NCBI GenBank assembly: GCA_963762205.1
Contig: CAVXJZ010000001.1
Coordinates: 20,054 to 84,053 of the forward strand
DNA: 64,000 nt
Reading direction: 5' to 3'
From: VRUE01 sp963762205
Lineage (GTDB): Bacteria; Actinomycetota; Thermoleophilia; Solirubrobacterales; 70-9
The notes below the pieces were generated by a model. The model made no database searches. It was given only the letters and a program-made list of their open reading frames with translations, and was not told the DNA's origin. Within the stretch, counting starts at the first letter, position 1. Each line of letters begins with the position of its first letter. This document shows, piece after piece, positions 38,301 to 46,569 of the stretch. Position numbers and translations under genes: made by a program.

Positions 38301-38903
38301 CCGGCCCAGCTCGCGGGCGAAGCGGACGATCCCCTCGTTGGCGCGGTCCTGCTCCTCGATCCCGTTCTTCTGCACCTCGAAGTAGACGTTCTCGGGCCCG
38401 AAGGCTTGGATCAGGTCGTCGAGATGGGCGCGGGCGTCCTCGTCGCGCTCTTCGACGATGCGGCGGCAGAAGCGCGACTGCAGGCACCCGGTGAGGGCGA
38501 TGACCCCCTCCGAGTGCGCGGCCAGCAGCTCCATGTCGACATTCGCCTTGCCCCGCGAGAAGCCCTCGAGGAAGCCGGCCGAGGTGAGCTTGACGAGATT
38601 GGAGAAGCCGGTGTCGCTCTCGGCGAGCAAAGTCAGGTGGTTGCGCTCGTAGCGGACCTGCTCCTTGACCGCGACGCGGTCGTCGACGAAGTAGGCCTCG
38701 AGGCCGACGATCGGCTTGATCCCGTGCCTGCCACAGGCCTTGTAGAGGTCGACGGCGCCGTTCATCACGCCGTGGTCGGTGAGGCCGAGGGCGGGCTGGC
38801 CGAGCTCGGCCGCCCGGGCCGCCATCGCATCGATCTTGCAGGCTCCATCGAGCAGCGAGTACTCGCTATGGGCATGAAGGTGGACTGCGGAAGGCGCGCT
38901 CAC
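35370..38903 (-). CDS. dnaE: DNA polymerase III alpha subunit
   Basis: The main replicative polymerase, 1177 aa, DnaE1 type. It has the N-terminal PHP domain (HLHAHSEYSLLDGA, VLIALTG), the finger and palm motifs with catalytic acids in PDIDIDFSVRGRERMIRYV and GRGSAAGSIVSYCL, the HDR KYGRESVAQIITFGKMAPRAATRDAARVLG stretch, and a C-terminal OB-fold (KIRTKSGSQMMFATLDDVEGQVEMLVF). The start is a GTG at 38901-38903. It is a single-gene replicase, not the PolC type. No proofreading domain is fused; the PHP domain may carry this activity as in other Actinobacteria. Confidence 0.97.
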   Translation of the reverse strand: MSAPSAVHLHAHSEYSLLDGACKIDAMAARAAELGQPALGLTDHGVMNGAVDLYKACGRHGIKPIVGLEAYFVDDRVAVKEQVRYERNHLTLLAESDTGFSNLVKLTSAGFLEGFSRGKANVDMELLAAHSEGVIALTGCLQSRFCRRIVEERDEDARAHLDDLIQAFGPENVYFEVQKNGIEEQDRANEGIVRFARELGRPLVGTADVHYLRREDFDNHAALLCVQTKSTLEAPKMSFDTNEFYLKSSEEMAESFAEWPEAVPSTIEIAERCALDIELGSLLLPRYPTPEGEEPEAMLRRIAAEGLRGRYGDPPAAEAVERMEFELGVIEEMGFSSYFLIVWDFVRYAKENGVAVGPGRGSAAGSIVSYCLDITDLDPLANDLLFERFLNPGRKSMPDIDIDFSVRGRERMIRYVSEKYGRESVAQIITFGKMAPRAATRDAARVLGFDYGTGDRLAKQIPEPIMGRSPSFEECLKPGQELRQTCDAEPDAKRIIDVAQGLEGIIRNNSIHAAAVVIADRPLQEVVPLQLAEDRSAPAANGSGGKPERQYKIVTQYSMGPIEEIGLLKMDFLGLRNLDVIEDAVDIIRRSRGVELDIAEVPMDDARTYEMLARGEGTGVFQLESEGMTEAMKKVRPTEFDDIVALVSLYRPGAMRYIPEYAKGKRDPGSVTYADDRLRPITEPTYGCVLYQEQLMEIAKRMAGFSPAEADDLRKAIGKKKRDLMATMKAKFLEGMEASGTAGKVARDMWSLMEAAADYSFNKSHAACYALIAYRTAYLKANYPAEYMAAVISSVMNTKDKVPFFVNRCEEMGIEVLPPDVDSSDHDFVVSEKAIRFGLDAVKNVGRAAVEAILRAREDKPIASLWDFCERVDARAVNKRAIECLIKCGALDSTGASRKGMLEALPAAQSAGQKAQEDAQLGQGSIFDFGGEDGADGGGGAQAAHQHRPPISAEEFDRSTLLAMEKETLGTYLSSHPLAEVRDALTARVDCSIAQLSGKPDGAWVTVGGIVASCKKIRTKSGSQMMFATLDDVEGQVEMLVFKADQSESAAVIEPDAVVLVRGRLDHKERGETKLVVQEAERFEPDQEEVARASAAAGAPAEPLRLTIDAARWTPGLLEELKAVFEHHKGEADVHLAVIPGEGDPTRLVLGDAYRVRNTSGLRAELGHVLGPDSLAA

Positions 38904-38978
38904 GAAGGACGCCGATCATGCCAAGAGCGGCAGATGCCACCGGCATCCTCCGGCAACGAGTTTGCGCTAAATCCGGCC

Positions 38979-39983
38979 TCAGCCGGCGCAGACCCAGGCG
39001 CCGCCGCCCGAGTCGGCCCAGATTTCTGCCGCGATCCGGTCCTGTTCCTCCTTGGGAGCGTCCTGCGGCGCGCCGCGGCCGCCGTAGAGGCTCCAGGTGG
39101 ACGGCAGGACCTGGTAGGCGCCCCCGGCCCCGCTCGAGGGGTTGACGGCGCCGTAGTCGCCGCCGGACTCGCAGAGCACGATGTAGGAGGGGATCGAGTA
39201 GGGCCCGCCGAGCCAGCGGCCCACCTCGGCTTCCGCCGCGGCGCGGCTCGCCGCTTCCGCCGCTTCGATCTCGGCGACCCAGGTGCCGATCCGGGATTTC
39301 AGCGTCGCCAGCGAGGCCTCGCGCGCGGCGGCGACCGAGCGCAGGTCGGCGGCGGCGGATTCCGCCTCGAGTCGCACGGCCGCGATTTCGGACCGCGCCG
39401 CCGCGAGCCTGCCGTTGTAGGCGTCGGCGGCCTTCTTCAGCGCGGCGATGCGATCGCGCCCGTCGCGCATGTCGTCACGGACCTGCGCCACACGGTGCGC
39501 GAGCGCCGAGTCGAATTCCTCGATCTGAGCGAGGTAGTCGCCGCGGGTCGCGAGCTCGTCGAAGTCGGAGGAGCCGAGCAGCACGTCGACGCCGCTCGGG
39601 GTGCCGCTCTCGTAGATCGCGACGAGCCGCGACGCCAGCGCCCGGCGCGCGCGCCTCAGCCGGCGCCTCTCGACGGCCAGGCGGCTCTCGGCGCGCTCGA
39701 CCTCGCCGGCCAGCTGCGCCGCCCGCTGCTCGCCCTCGGCGAGCAGGCCGCTCAGCCGTTCCTCGCGCGCGCCCGCGGCGGCGGCCCGTTCACGAGCGGC
39801 GGTGAGCTCGCCCTGGGCGGCACGCAGCCCGGCCGCGATCTCGCCCGCTTCGCCCCTGGCGGCCTCGACCTTCCCTTCCAGGGACCCGACCCCCGCGGCG
39901 CCGGCCAGGGCCGGAACGGCGACAACCGCGCAGGCGGCGGCCACGGCCGTCGCCAGGGCTCCCCTGGGTCGTAGTTCTTTCAC
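38979..39983 (-). CDS. Secreted coiled-coil protein with transglycosylase-like domain
   Basis: A cell-wall protein of about 334 aa starting at GTG 39981-39983. An N-terminal signal peptide (ALATAVAAACAVVAVPALAGA) is followed by a long coiled coil (about residues 40-250, heptads rich in Ala, Glu, Arg) like the PcsB/RipA/CwlO-type hydrolase regulators. The C-terminal domain (about residues 250-334) contains IVLCESGGDYGAVNPSSGAGGAYQVLPSTWSLYGG and ends GGAWVCAG, which is the Rpf/transglycosylase-like fold with the catalytic Glu in CESGG. It likely acts at septal or wall remodelling. Confidence 0.82.
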   Translation of the reverse strand: MKELRPRGALATAVAAACAVVAVPALAGAAGVGSLEGKVEAARGEAGEIAAGLRAAQGELTAARERAAAAGAREERLSGLLAEGEQRAAQLAGEVERAESRLAVERRRLRRARRALASRLVAIYESGTPSGVDVLLGSSDFDELATRGDYLAQIEEFDSALAHRVAQVRDDMRDGRDRIAALKKAADAYNGRLAAARSEIAAVRLEAESAAADLRSVAAAREASLATLKSRIGTWVAEIEAAEAASRAAAEAEVGRWLGGPYSIPSYIVLCESGGDYGAVNPSSGAGGAYQVLPSTWSLYGGRGAPQDAPKEEQDRIAAEIWADSGGGAWVCAG

Positions 39984-40073
39984 CGCGGTCCGCCGCACAA
40001 AGCGGGCCAGCCTACCGCCTTCTGTTAGCGGACACTCACAAGGTGTCAATAATTTGCAACGAAACTTGCGGGG

Positions 40074-40226
40074 CTACCCCTCGGGCACGTTGCGGATCGC
40101 CACGTAGGCGGCGATCGCGATCGCTACGGCCGCCAGCCCGGCGCCGATGCGGATCTGGCGGCGGTAGCGGCGCCGAAGGTAGGCGTAGGCGAAGCGGAGC
40201 GCGGCCCTTCCCAGGCGGTTGTACAT
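40074..40226 (-). CDS. Small single-helix membrane protein
   Basis: A 50-aa protein starting at ATG 40224-40226, two bases after the argG stop. It has an Arg/Tyr-rich N-terminal half (YLRRRYRRQIRI) and one transmembrane helix (GAGLAAVAIAIAAYVAI). Too short for most gene finders but well placed in the argG transcript. Function unknown. Confidence 0.6.
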   Translation of the reverse strand: MYNRLGRAALRFAYAYLRRRYRRQIRIGAGLAAVAIAIAAYVAIRNVPEG

Positions 40227-40228
40227 GC

Positions 40229-41503
40229 CTACCCTCCCTCCTCGCCGCGATGGCGGATGCGATGGGCGAGCCGTGACTGCAGCGACCAGAGCTCGATGAA
40301 GCCCGGCGAGGCCGCCTGCGAGAAGAGACCGCCGGACTCGGCGAAGGAGGCGAGGTCGGCGTCGTACACCGCGTTCGGCGAGGAGCGGGTGACGACGCGC
40401 ACCGCGCCTTTGTAGAGGCGCAGGCCGACCGTGCCGGTCACCTGCGCGTTGGCGGCGGCCATGTAAGCCTCGAGGTCGCCGCGCAGCGGCTCCCACCAGA
40501 GCCCCGCGTAGACCAGGTAGGCCCACCTGCGGTCGAGGTCCGGCTTGAGCTGGTTCTGGTGAATGGTCCCGACCAGCTTCTCGAGATCCTGGTGCGCGGT
40601 GAGCAGAATCGCCGCCGCCGGCGCCTCGTAGATGTCGCGCACCTTGAGGCCGACGATCCGATCCTCGACGTGGTCGACGATCCCCACGCCGTGGCTGCCG
40701 CCGATCTCGGCGACCTCTTCAAGCAGCTCGACCGGGGCCAGTCTGCGGCCGTCGACCGCGACCGGCACGCCCGCCTCGAACTCGATCTCGATCGTCTGCG
40801 GCTCGTCCGGCGCCTCCTCGGGCCGGGTGACGAGCTGGAAGACGTCGTCCTCGGGCGCGTGCCCGAGGTCCTCGATCCAGCGACCCTCCGATGAGCGGCC
40901 CCAGAGGTTGTCGTCGATCGAGTACGGGGCCACCTCGGTTCCGCCCTTGACCGGGATCCCGTGCTCGCGGGCGTAGGCGATCTCCTCCTCGCGCCCCATC
41001 TGCCAGGAGCGGACCGGGGCGATGGTGCGCAGCTCCGGGGCCAGGGTCGCGACGGTCGCCTCGATGCGGACCTGGTCGTTGCCCTTGCCCGTGCAGCCGT
41101 GCGCGATCGTGTCGCAGCCCGAGCGGCGCGCGTACTCGACCGCGAGCTCGGCGATCAGCGGCCGCCCCAGGGCCGTGAACAGCGGGTAGCCGCCGCCGTA
41201 GAGCGCGTTGGCCCTGATCGCGGGGAAGACGAAGTCCGTGGCGAAGCGCTCGCGGGCGTCGACGACGTGGCAGTCGAGCGCGCCCAGTCGGCGTGCCTTG
41301 TCCTCGATCGCCCCGTAGTCCTCGCCCGGCTGGCCCAGGTTGACCGTTAGGCAGACGACCTCCGCGTCGTAGGAGTCCTGGATCCACTTCAGCATCACGC
41401 TCGTGTCCAGCCCGCCCGAGTAGAGCAGGAGGACGCGCTCGACCGCGGCCGGGTCGGCCTCGTAGCTGGCGGTCGGCTTCTGGTCGAGTGGGCCCGCGCT
41501 CAT
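40229..41503 (-). CDS. argG: Argininosuccinate synthase
   Basis: It joins citrulline and aspartate with ATP in arginine synthesis. The 424-aa protein has the P-loop-like LLLYSGGLDTSVMLKWIQ, TVNLGQPGEDYGAIEDKA, GCTGKGNDQVRIE and IDDNLWGRSSEGRWIED; it matches the longer class of ArgG. A second small gene follows it directly. It is separated from argD by two accessory genes on the same strand; argH and argF are not in the window. Confidence 0.96.
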   Translation of the reverse strand: MSAGPLDQKPTASYEADPAAVERVLLLYSGGLDTSVMLKWIQDSYDAEVVCLTVNLGQPGEDYGAIEDKARRLGALDCHVVDARERFATDFVFPAIRANALYGGGYPLFTALGRPLIAELAVEYARRSGCDTIAHGCTGKGNDQVRIEATVATLAPELRTIAPVRSWQMGREEEIAYAREHGIPVKGGTEVAPYSIDDNLWGRSSEGRWIEDLGHAPEDDVFQLVTRPEEAPDEPQTIEIEFEAGVPVAVDGRRLAPVELLEEVAEIGGSHGVGIVDHVEDRIVGLKVRDIYEAPAAAILLTAHQDLEKLVGTIHQNQLKPDLDRRWAYLVYAGLWWEPLRGDLEAYMAAANAQVTGTVGLRLYKGAVRVVTRSSPNAVYDADLASFAESGGLFSQAASPGFIELWSLQSRLAHRIRHRGEEGG

Positions 41504-41545
41504 GGTGCGCGGAAGTGTGCCACGTTGCCGCGCCACACAACGCGG

Positions 41546-41887
41546 CTAGGGGGCTTCGATCCCCCCGCTGCCACCTTCTTCGCCCGGGCCCGGCGGCGCC
41601 GTCGTCGTGGTCTCGGTGGTGGTCGTCGGCGCCGTCGTCGGCGCGGTGGTGGTTGCCGTCGACTCGGTCGTCGGCGCGGTGGTGTCGGTGGTCGGCAGAG
41701 TGCTGACCTCCGAGGAGACGGTGGAGCTGCTGTTGCTACCGCCGTCGTCCCCGGCGATCACGATCACCGCGATCACGAGGCCGACTATGACGGCGATCAG
41801 GCCCGCGACCAGCAGCCTCATGTTTCCGTGGGGGTGGTGGTCGGGGTCCTCCGGCTGGCCCATCATCCGTGTCGGGTCGTCGTGCAT
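41546..41887 (-). CDS. Membrane-anchored Thr-rich protein
   Basis: A 113-aa protein. Residues 1-22 are His/Asp/Pro-rich, residues 23-47 form one transmembrane helix (LLVAGLIAVIVGLVIAVIVIAG), and residues 50-113 are an extracytoplasmic, low-complexity tail of Thr, Ser, Ala and Pro. Such tails are often O-glycosylated in Actinobacteria; the GT-C genes near 11-14 kb would be candidates for the enzyme, but no link is shown. Lies between argG and a coiled-coil protein gene. Confidence 0.7.
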   Translation of the reverse strand: MHDDPTRMMGQPEDPDHHPHGNMRLLVAGLIAVIVGLVIAVIVIAGDDGGSNSSSTVSSEVSTLPTTDTTAPTTESTATTTAPTTAPTTTTETTTTAPPGPGEEGGSGGIEAP

Positions 41888-41892
41888 CTCCT

Positions 41893-42342
41893 CTACTCCT
41901 CCGGTCCGAGTATGGCGTCGAGTATCTCGCTGGTGTCCTCGATCTCGAAACCATTTCTGAGTCGAGTCTCGATCTCCTTGCGACTGCTGCCGGATACCGC
42001 CATCTCCGTGGCGAGGAGCCTGGCGGCGGCGGAGCCGCTGCCCCCGCCCACGGATACCGTGAGTCCCCGGTCCTCGGCGGCCTCCGGCTCGGGCTCGGGC
42101 TCGACCGATCGCAGCTGCGACCCGGCTGCCGGCTCGCCCTGGGATTCGAGTCGGTCGGCCGCCTCGCGAAGCTGCGCGGCGACGATCCGGTCGGCGCGCG
42201 ACCGGGCCTCCTCGAGATAGCGCTTGGCCTCCTGCTCGGCGTCGTCGATCACGCTCAGCGCCGCCCGCTCGGCTGCGTCGACGATGACGGCAAGCCGCTC
42301 GGCGGCCCGGCTCGAGGGAGGTGGCAGCTGCTCGGCGCTCAT
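41893..42342 (-). CDS. Coiled-coil protein, unknown function
   Basis: A 149-aa soluble protein. Residues about 12-65 form a coiled coil (AERAALSVIDDAEQEAKRYLEEARSRADRIVAA) like the DivIVA or V-type ATPase G-subunit class, then a Pro/Glu linker and a C-terminal helical region that ends DTSEILDAILGPEE. It starts 13 bp after argD and ends 5 bp before the Thr-rich gene, so it belongs to the arg transcript. It may act in cell-pole or division scaffolding, but this is an inference from the coiled coil alone. Confidence 0.7.
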   Translation of the reverse strand: MSAEQLPPPSSRAAERLAVIVDAAERAALSVIDDAEQEAKRYLEEARSRADRIVAAQLREAADRLESQGEPAAGSQLRSVEPEPEPEAAEDRGLTVSVGGGSGSAAARLLATEMAVSGSSRKEIETRLRNGFEIEDTSEILDAILGPEE

Positions 42343-42355
42343 CCGGCCACGTAGC

Positions 42356-43543
42356 TTAGAGCGCCCTGGAAAGGGAAACGCCGACCAGCTCGACGGCGCG
42401 GTCGATCTGCCCGGAGTCGACGATCAACGGCGGCAGGAGCCGCAGCGTGCCCGGCTCCGGCACGTTGACGATGAGGCCGCGCCCGAGCAGGTCGGAGCCG
42501 ACCGCGCCGGCGTCGATCCCCGGCTCGAGGCCGGCGCCGAGCATCAGGCCCCGCCCGCGCACCTCGCGCACGCCGTCGAGCGCCAGGAGGCCTTCGCTCA
42601 GCGCCGCGCCCAGCTCGCGCACTCCGCGCAACAGCGCCGGATCGTCGACGATCTCGAGCACCGCCAGCGCCGCCGCCGCGACCACCGCGCCGCCGGCGAA
42701 GGTCGAGCCGTGGTCGCCGGGCTCGAGCACCTCCCCCGCCTCCGGGGTGGAGACGCAGGCGCCAATCGGAAAGCCGCCGCCGAGCGCCTTGGCGCTGGTC
42801 AGCAGGTCGGGCCGCACCGGCGTCTGCTCGTAGGCCCAGAGGGAGCCGGTCCTGCCGACCCCGGTCTGGATCTCGTCGAGGATCAGCAGAGCTCCGGTCT
42901 CGTCGCAGGCCTCCCGGGCGGCGACCAGCGCCGCCTCCGAGACCGGGTAGACGCCGCTCTCGCCCTGGATCGGCTCGATCAGCACCGCGGCGGTGCTCTC
43001 GCCGACGGCCCCGCGCAGGGCCTCGGCGTCGTTCAGGGGCACGGCCCGGAAGCCCGGCAGCATCGGGCCCAGAGCCTCGTTGCGGGCCAGCGCCGGGGTC
43101 GCCGCGAGGGCGCCGTAGGTGCGGCCGTGGAAGTCGCGCTCGAAGCTGACGATCTCCGGCGCCTCGATGCCGCGCCGGCTGGCGTGCTTGCGGGCGATCT
43201 TGATCGCGCACTCGTTGGCCTCGGTGCCCGAGTTGGAGAAGAAGACGCGGCCGCCGAGGCCTGAATTGGCGCTGAGCCGCTCGGCCAGCCGCACCATCGG
43301 CTCCGTGTAGAAGAGGTTCGAGGCGTGGATCAACCGGCCCGCCTGCTCGCGGACCGCCTCGACCACGGACGGGTTGCAGTGGCCGACGGAGCAGACCGAG
43401 ATCCCGGCCAGGAAGTCGAGGTACTCGCGGCCCTCGGCGTCCCAGAGCAGCGCACCCTCGCCGCGCACGAACTCGACCGGTGCCCGCCGGTAGGTCCTCA
43501 TCAGGTAGCGCTCCTCGAGGGCCTGCAGCTCCGCCAGCCTCAC
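42356..43543 (-). CDS. argD: Acetylornithine aminotransferase
   Basis: A PLP-dependent class III transaminase converting N-acetylglutamate semialdehyde to acetylornithine. The 395-aa protein has YLDFLAGISVCSVGHCNP, FFSNSGTEANECAIKIARK, LLILDEIQTGVGRTG and the PLP Lys in LLTSAKALGGGFPIGA. The ATG overlaps the argB stop by 4 bp. Confidence 0.95.
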   Translation of the reverse strand: MRLAELQALEERYLMRTYRRAPVEFVRGEGALLWDAEGREYLDFLAGISVCSVGHCNPSVVEAVREQAGRLIHASNLFYTEPMVRLAERLSANSGLGGRVFFSNSGTEANECAIKIARKHASRRGIEAPEIVSFERDFHGRTYGALAATPALARNEALGPMLPGFRAVPLNDAEALRGAVGESTAAVLIEPIQGESGVYPVSEAALVAAREACDETGALLILDEIQTGVGRTGSLWAYEQTPVRPDLLTSAKALGGGFPIGACVSTPEAGEVLEPGDHGSTFAGGAVVAAAALAVLEIVDDPALLRGVRELGAALSEGLLALDGVREVRGRGLMLGAGLEPGIDAGAVGSDLLGRGLIVNVPEPGTLRLLPPLIVDSGQIDRAVELVGVSLSRAL

Positions 43544-44379
43544 GGCGTGACCATCGTGCCGATGCCGGCGTCCGTGAATAGCTCGAGCAGCAGGCTGTGC
43601 GGCCTGCGGCCGTCGACGATGTGGGCCGACTGGCCACCGCCGCGGATCGCGTCGACGCAGGCAGCCAGCTTCGGGCGCATCCCCCCGTCGATCGCGTCGA
43701 GCCTCTCCTCGACCTCGGCCACGGTCGCCCGCGAGATCAGGCTCTCCTCGTCGTCGGCGTCGGCGAGCCAGCCGATCACGTCGGTGAGGAAGATCGCCTT
43801 GTAGGCGCCCAGCGCCGCGGCGACCTTGCCGGCGGCCTCGTCGGCGTTGACGTTGTAGTGGTTGCCCTCGCGGTCGGACGCGGTGGAGGCGATCACCGGG
43901 ATGTAGTCGGCAGCGATGTGGTTGAGGACGTCGACGTCGACCCGCTCGATCGTGCCGACGAATCCGACCTTCTCCGCGTTCGGGACCGGCGCCACCTCGA
44001 ACAGCGAGCCGTCCTGCCCGGACAGGCCCACCGCCGGCTGGCCGTGGCGGTTGAGGCGCTGGACGATGTCCGTGTTGACTTTGCCGAGCAGCACCATCCG
44101 CGCCACCTCGACCGTCTCCGCGTCGGAGACCCGCAGGCCCTCGTGGAAGCGGACCTCGAGGCCGAGCCGCTCCATATAGCGGGTGATCTCGGGCCCGCCG
44201 CCGTGGACGACGACCGGGTTGAGGCCGACGTACTTGAGCAGGACGACGTCGGTCGCGAACGCCTCGCGCAGGCCCTCCTCGCGCATCGCGGCGCCTCCGT
44301 ACTTGATCACGACCGTGCGCCCGTGGAACTCCCTGATGTAGGGGAGCGCCTCGAGCAGGGTGTCGACATTGGCGGTCAC
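43540..44379 (-). CDS. argB: Acetylglutamate kinase
   Basis: The second step of the acetylated arginine route, phosphorylating N-acetylglutamate. The 279-aa protein has VVIKYGGAAMREEGLREAFA, VVVHGGGPEITRYMERLGL, QPAVGLSGQDGSLF, NVNADEAAGKVAAAL and ends with a glycine-rich DGRRPHSLLLELFTDAGIGT. It is feedback regulated by arginine in many bacteria. It overlaps argD and is 10 bp from argJ. Confidence 0.96.
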   Translation of the reverse strand: MTANVDTLLEALPYIREFHGRTVVIKYGGAAMREEGLREAFATDVVLLKYVGLNPVVVHGGGPEITRYMERLGLEVRFHEGLRVSDAETVEVARMVLLGKVNTDIVQRLNRHGQPAVGLSGQDGSLFEVAPVPNAEKVGFVGTIERVDVDVLNHIAADYIPVIASTASDREGNHYNVNADEAAGKVAAALGAYKAIFLTDVIGWLADADDEESLISRATVAEVEERLDAIDGGMRPKLAACVDAIRGGGQSAHIVDGRRPHSLLLELFTDAGIGTMVTP

Positions 44380-44389
44380 GTCTGGCTCC

Positions 44390-45541
44390 TCACGTCGTGT
44401 ACTCGGCGTTGATCCTCACGTACTCATAGCTCAGGTCGGAGAACCAGACGTGGGCGGAATGCGGGCCGCGGTCGAGGCGCAGCCCGATCTCCGCCTCCGG
44501 TGTGTCCTCGCCGAGCTCGGTGGCGTCGATCGACTCGGCGCCGATCTCCTCGAGGTCCTCGCCGGCGAGGGCCATCCCCGCGGCCTGGGCGATCCGCCCC
44601 CAGTTCGGGTCGCGGCCGAAGAGGGCCGTCTTGACCAGCGGCGAGTTGGCGATCGCGCGCGCGACCCGCTCGGCCTCGGCCTCCGACGCGGCGCCCTCGA
44701 CGGCGACCCGCGCCACCCGGGCCGCGCCCTCGCCGTCGCGGATGATCTCGATCGCCAGCTGCAGGAGCACGGCCTCCAGCAGGCCGTCGGGAAGCGGCGC
44801 GCCGGCGGCGCCGGTCGCCTGCAGGAGGACGGTGTCGTTTGTGCTCATCTGCCCGTCGACGGTGATTCGCTCGAAGGACTTTCCGACGGCGGAGCGCAGC
44901 GCCGTGTCGGGGTCGGCGACGACAGCGTCCGTCTGCACGAAGCAGAGCATCGTCGCGAAGCCCGGCATCATCATCCCGGCGCCCTTCGCCTGCGCCGAGA
45001 GGCTGACGTCACCGGCCCTCAACGTGCAGCTCTTCGGCCAGCGGTCGGTGGTCAGGATCGCCTCCGAGAACGCCATCCCGCCGTCCGCGGAGAGTCCCTC
45101 CGCGGCCTCGCCGATCCCGGCGAGCACCGCGTCGATCGGCAGCGGCACGCCGATCATCCCGGTCTCGGCCACGGCGACCAGCTCCGGCGCCAGGCCGAGC
45201 CGCGCGCCCGCCTCCCCGCACATCGCCCAGGCGTCGGCGAGCCCCTGCTCCCCCGTCTCGGCATTGGCGTTGCCGGAGTTGACGACGGCCGCGCGGACCG
45301 CCCCGCGATCGACCCGGTCACGGCAGATGCGGACCGGGGCCGCGGCGGAGGCGTTACGCGTGAGCAGCACCGAGGAGGAGACCCGGTCGGCGTCGCAGAC
45401 GATCAGCCCGACGTCGGTCCTGCCGCCTCCCTTGAGGCCGCAGTGCGCGGCGCCGGCCCGGAAGCCCGGGGCGAGCCGGGCAGGGTCGAGCTCCTCGATC
45501 GCGTCCGGCGGCTCGACCCAGCGTGAGCGGAAGAAGGTCAC
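44390..45541 (-). CDS. argJ: Ornithine acetyltransferase (bifunctional ArgJ)
   Basis: It recycles the acetyl group from acetylornithine to glutamate. The 383-aa protein is proenzyme-like, with the self-cleavage site in the segment GAGMMMPGFATML, whose Thr becomes the N-terminal nucleophile, plus VNSGNANAETGEQG and GRDPNWGRIAQAAGMA. The start is GTG 45539-45541, which forms a GTGA overlap with the argC stop. ArgJ makes a separate argA/argE unnecessary. Confidence 0.95.
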   Translation of the reverse strand: MTFFRSRWVEPPDAIEELDPARLAPGFRAGAAHCGLKGGGRTDVGLIVCDADRVSSSVLLTRNASAAAPVRICRDRVDRGAVRAAVVNSGNANAETGEQGLADAWAMCGEAGARLGLAPELVAVAETGMIGVPLPIDAVLAGIGEAAEGLSADGGMAFSEAILTTDRWPKSCTLRAGDVSLSAQAKGAGMMMPGFATMLCFVQTDAVVADPDTALRSAVGKSFERITVDGQMSTNDTVLLQATGAAGAPLPDGLLEAVLLQLAIEIIRDGEGAARVARVAVEGAASEAEAERVARAIANSPLVKTALFGRDPNWGRIAQAAGMALAGEDLEEIGAESIDATELGEDTPEAEIGLRLDRGPHSAHVWFSDLSYEYVRINAEYTT

Positions 45542-46569
45542 GTCAATCCCTCCGTCTCCGGCAGGCCGAGCATCAGGTTCAGGTTCTGGACCCCCTGGCC
45601 CGAGGCGCCCTTCCAGATGTTGTCGATCGCCGAGAAGGCCAGCACCCGCCCGCGCTCCTCGACGGTCACGTAGACGTGGCACTCGTTGGTGTCGCGGACC
45701 GAGCGCAGGTCGGGCGGCCCATCGAGGACCCGGACGAAGGGCTCGCCCTCGTAGCGCTCGCGGTAGAGCCTCTGGACCTCCTCCCTGCCCATCGGCGCGT
45801 CGAGCTGCGCGAAGCAGGTCGCGAGCTCCCCCTGGTCGAGCGGCAGCAGGTGGGGGACGAAGGTGACCGGCGCCGGGCTGCCCATCAGCGCCAGCTCCTG
45901 CTCGATCTCGGGCCGGTGACGGTGCCCCTCGGTCTTGTATGGGAAGGCGTTCTCCGTCATCGAGGTGAAGTGGACGGTGTCGTCGCTGCTGCGCCCGTAC
46001 CCGGACGTGCCCTGCATCGCCGACACGTACGCCTCGGCGATCGCCCCGCGCTCGGCGAGCGGGGCGAGGGCGAGCAGGCTCGCCGTCGGGTAGCAGCCCG
46101 GCGTCGCCACCAGCTCCGCCTCGCGCAGCTCGTCGCGATGGAGCTCGGTGAGCCCGTACACGGCCCCCTCGAGGAGCTCGGGCGCCCCGTGATCGCCGTA
46201 CCAGCGCTCGTAGGTGGGCAGGTCGCGCAGGCGGAAGTCGGCGGAGAGGTCGACGACCAGGGCGCCGAGGCCGCGCAGGGCCGCAACCGTGGGGGCGGCC
46301 GCCCCGTGCGGGTAGGCGACGATCGCGGCGTCGATGTCCTCGAGCAGGTCGAGGTCGAGCTCGGTCAGCTCCAGCGGCACCCTGTAGCGGGGGTAGAGCG
46401 TGTCGAGCCGGGTGCCGGCGTCGCTGCGCGACGTCGCCGCGATCAGCTCGAGCCGCGGATGGCGCCAGACCAGCTGCGCCGCGAGCGCGCCGGTGAAGCC
46501 GGAGGCGCCGGCGACGAGGACCCGTGCGGCGGGCTTGCCGTCGATTGGCTGGGCGTGCGGATCAGGCAC
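45538..46569 (-). CDS. argC: N-acetyl-gamma-glutamyl-phosphate reductase
   Basis: NADP-dependent reduction of N-acetylglutamyl phosphate. The 343-aa protein starts with a Rossmann motif ARVLVAGASGFTGALAAQL and has the catalytic Cys in VATPGCYPTASLLAL, AMQGTSGYGRS, and FVPHLLPLDQGELATCF. It is the first gene of the argCJBD run and overlaps pheT by 8 bp, so the phenylalanyl-tRNA synthetase genes and the arg genes may be co-transcribed. Confidence 0.95.
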   Translation of the reverse strand: MPDPHAQPIDGKPAARVLVAGASGFTGALAAQLVWRHPRLELIAATSRSDAGTRLDTLYPRYRVPLELTELDLDLLEDIDAAIVAYPHGAAAPTVAALRGLGALVVDLSADFRLRDLPTYERWYGDHGAPELLEGAVYGLTELHRDELREAELVATPGCYPTASLLALAPLAERGAIAEAYVSAMQGTSGYGRSSDDTVHFTSMTENAFPYKTEGHRHRPEIEQELALMGSPAPVTFVPHLLPLDQGELATCFAQLDAPMGREEVQRLYRERYEGEPFVRVLDGPPDLRSVRDTNECHVYVTVEERGRVLAFSAIDNIWKGASGQGVQNLNLMLGLPETEGLT

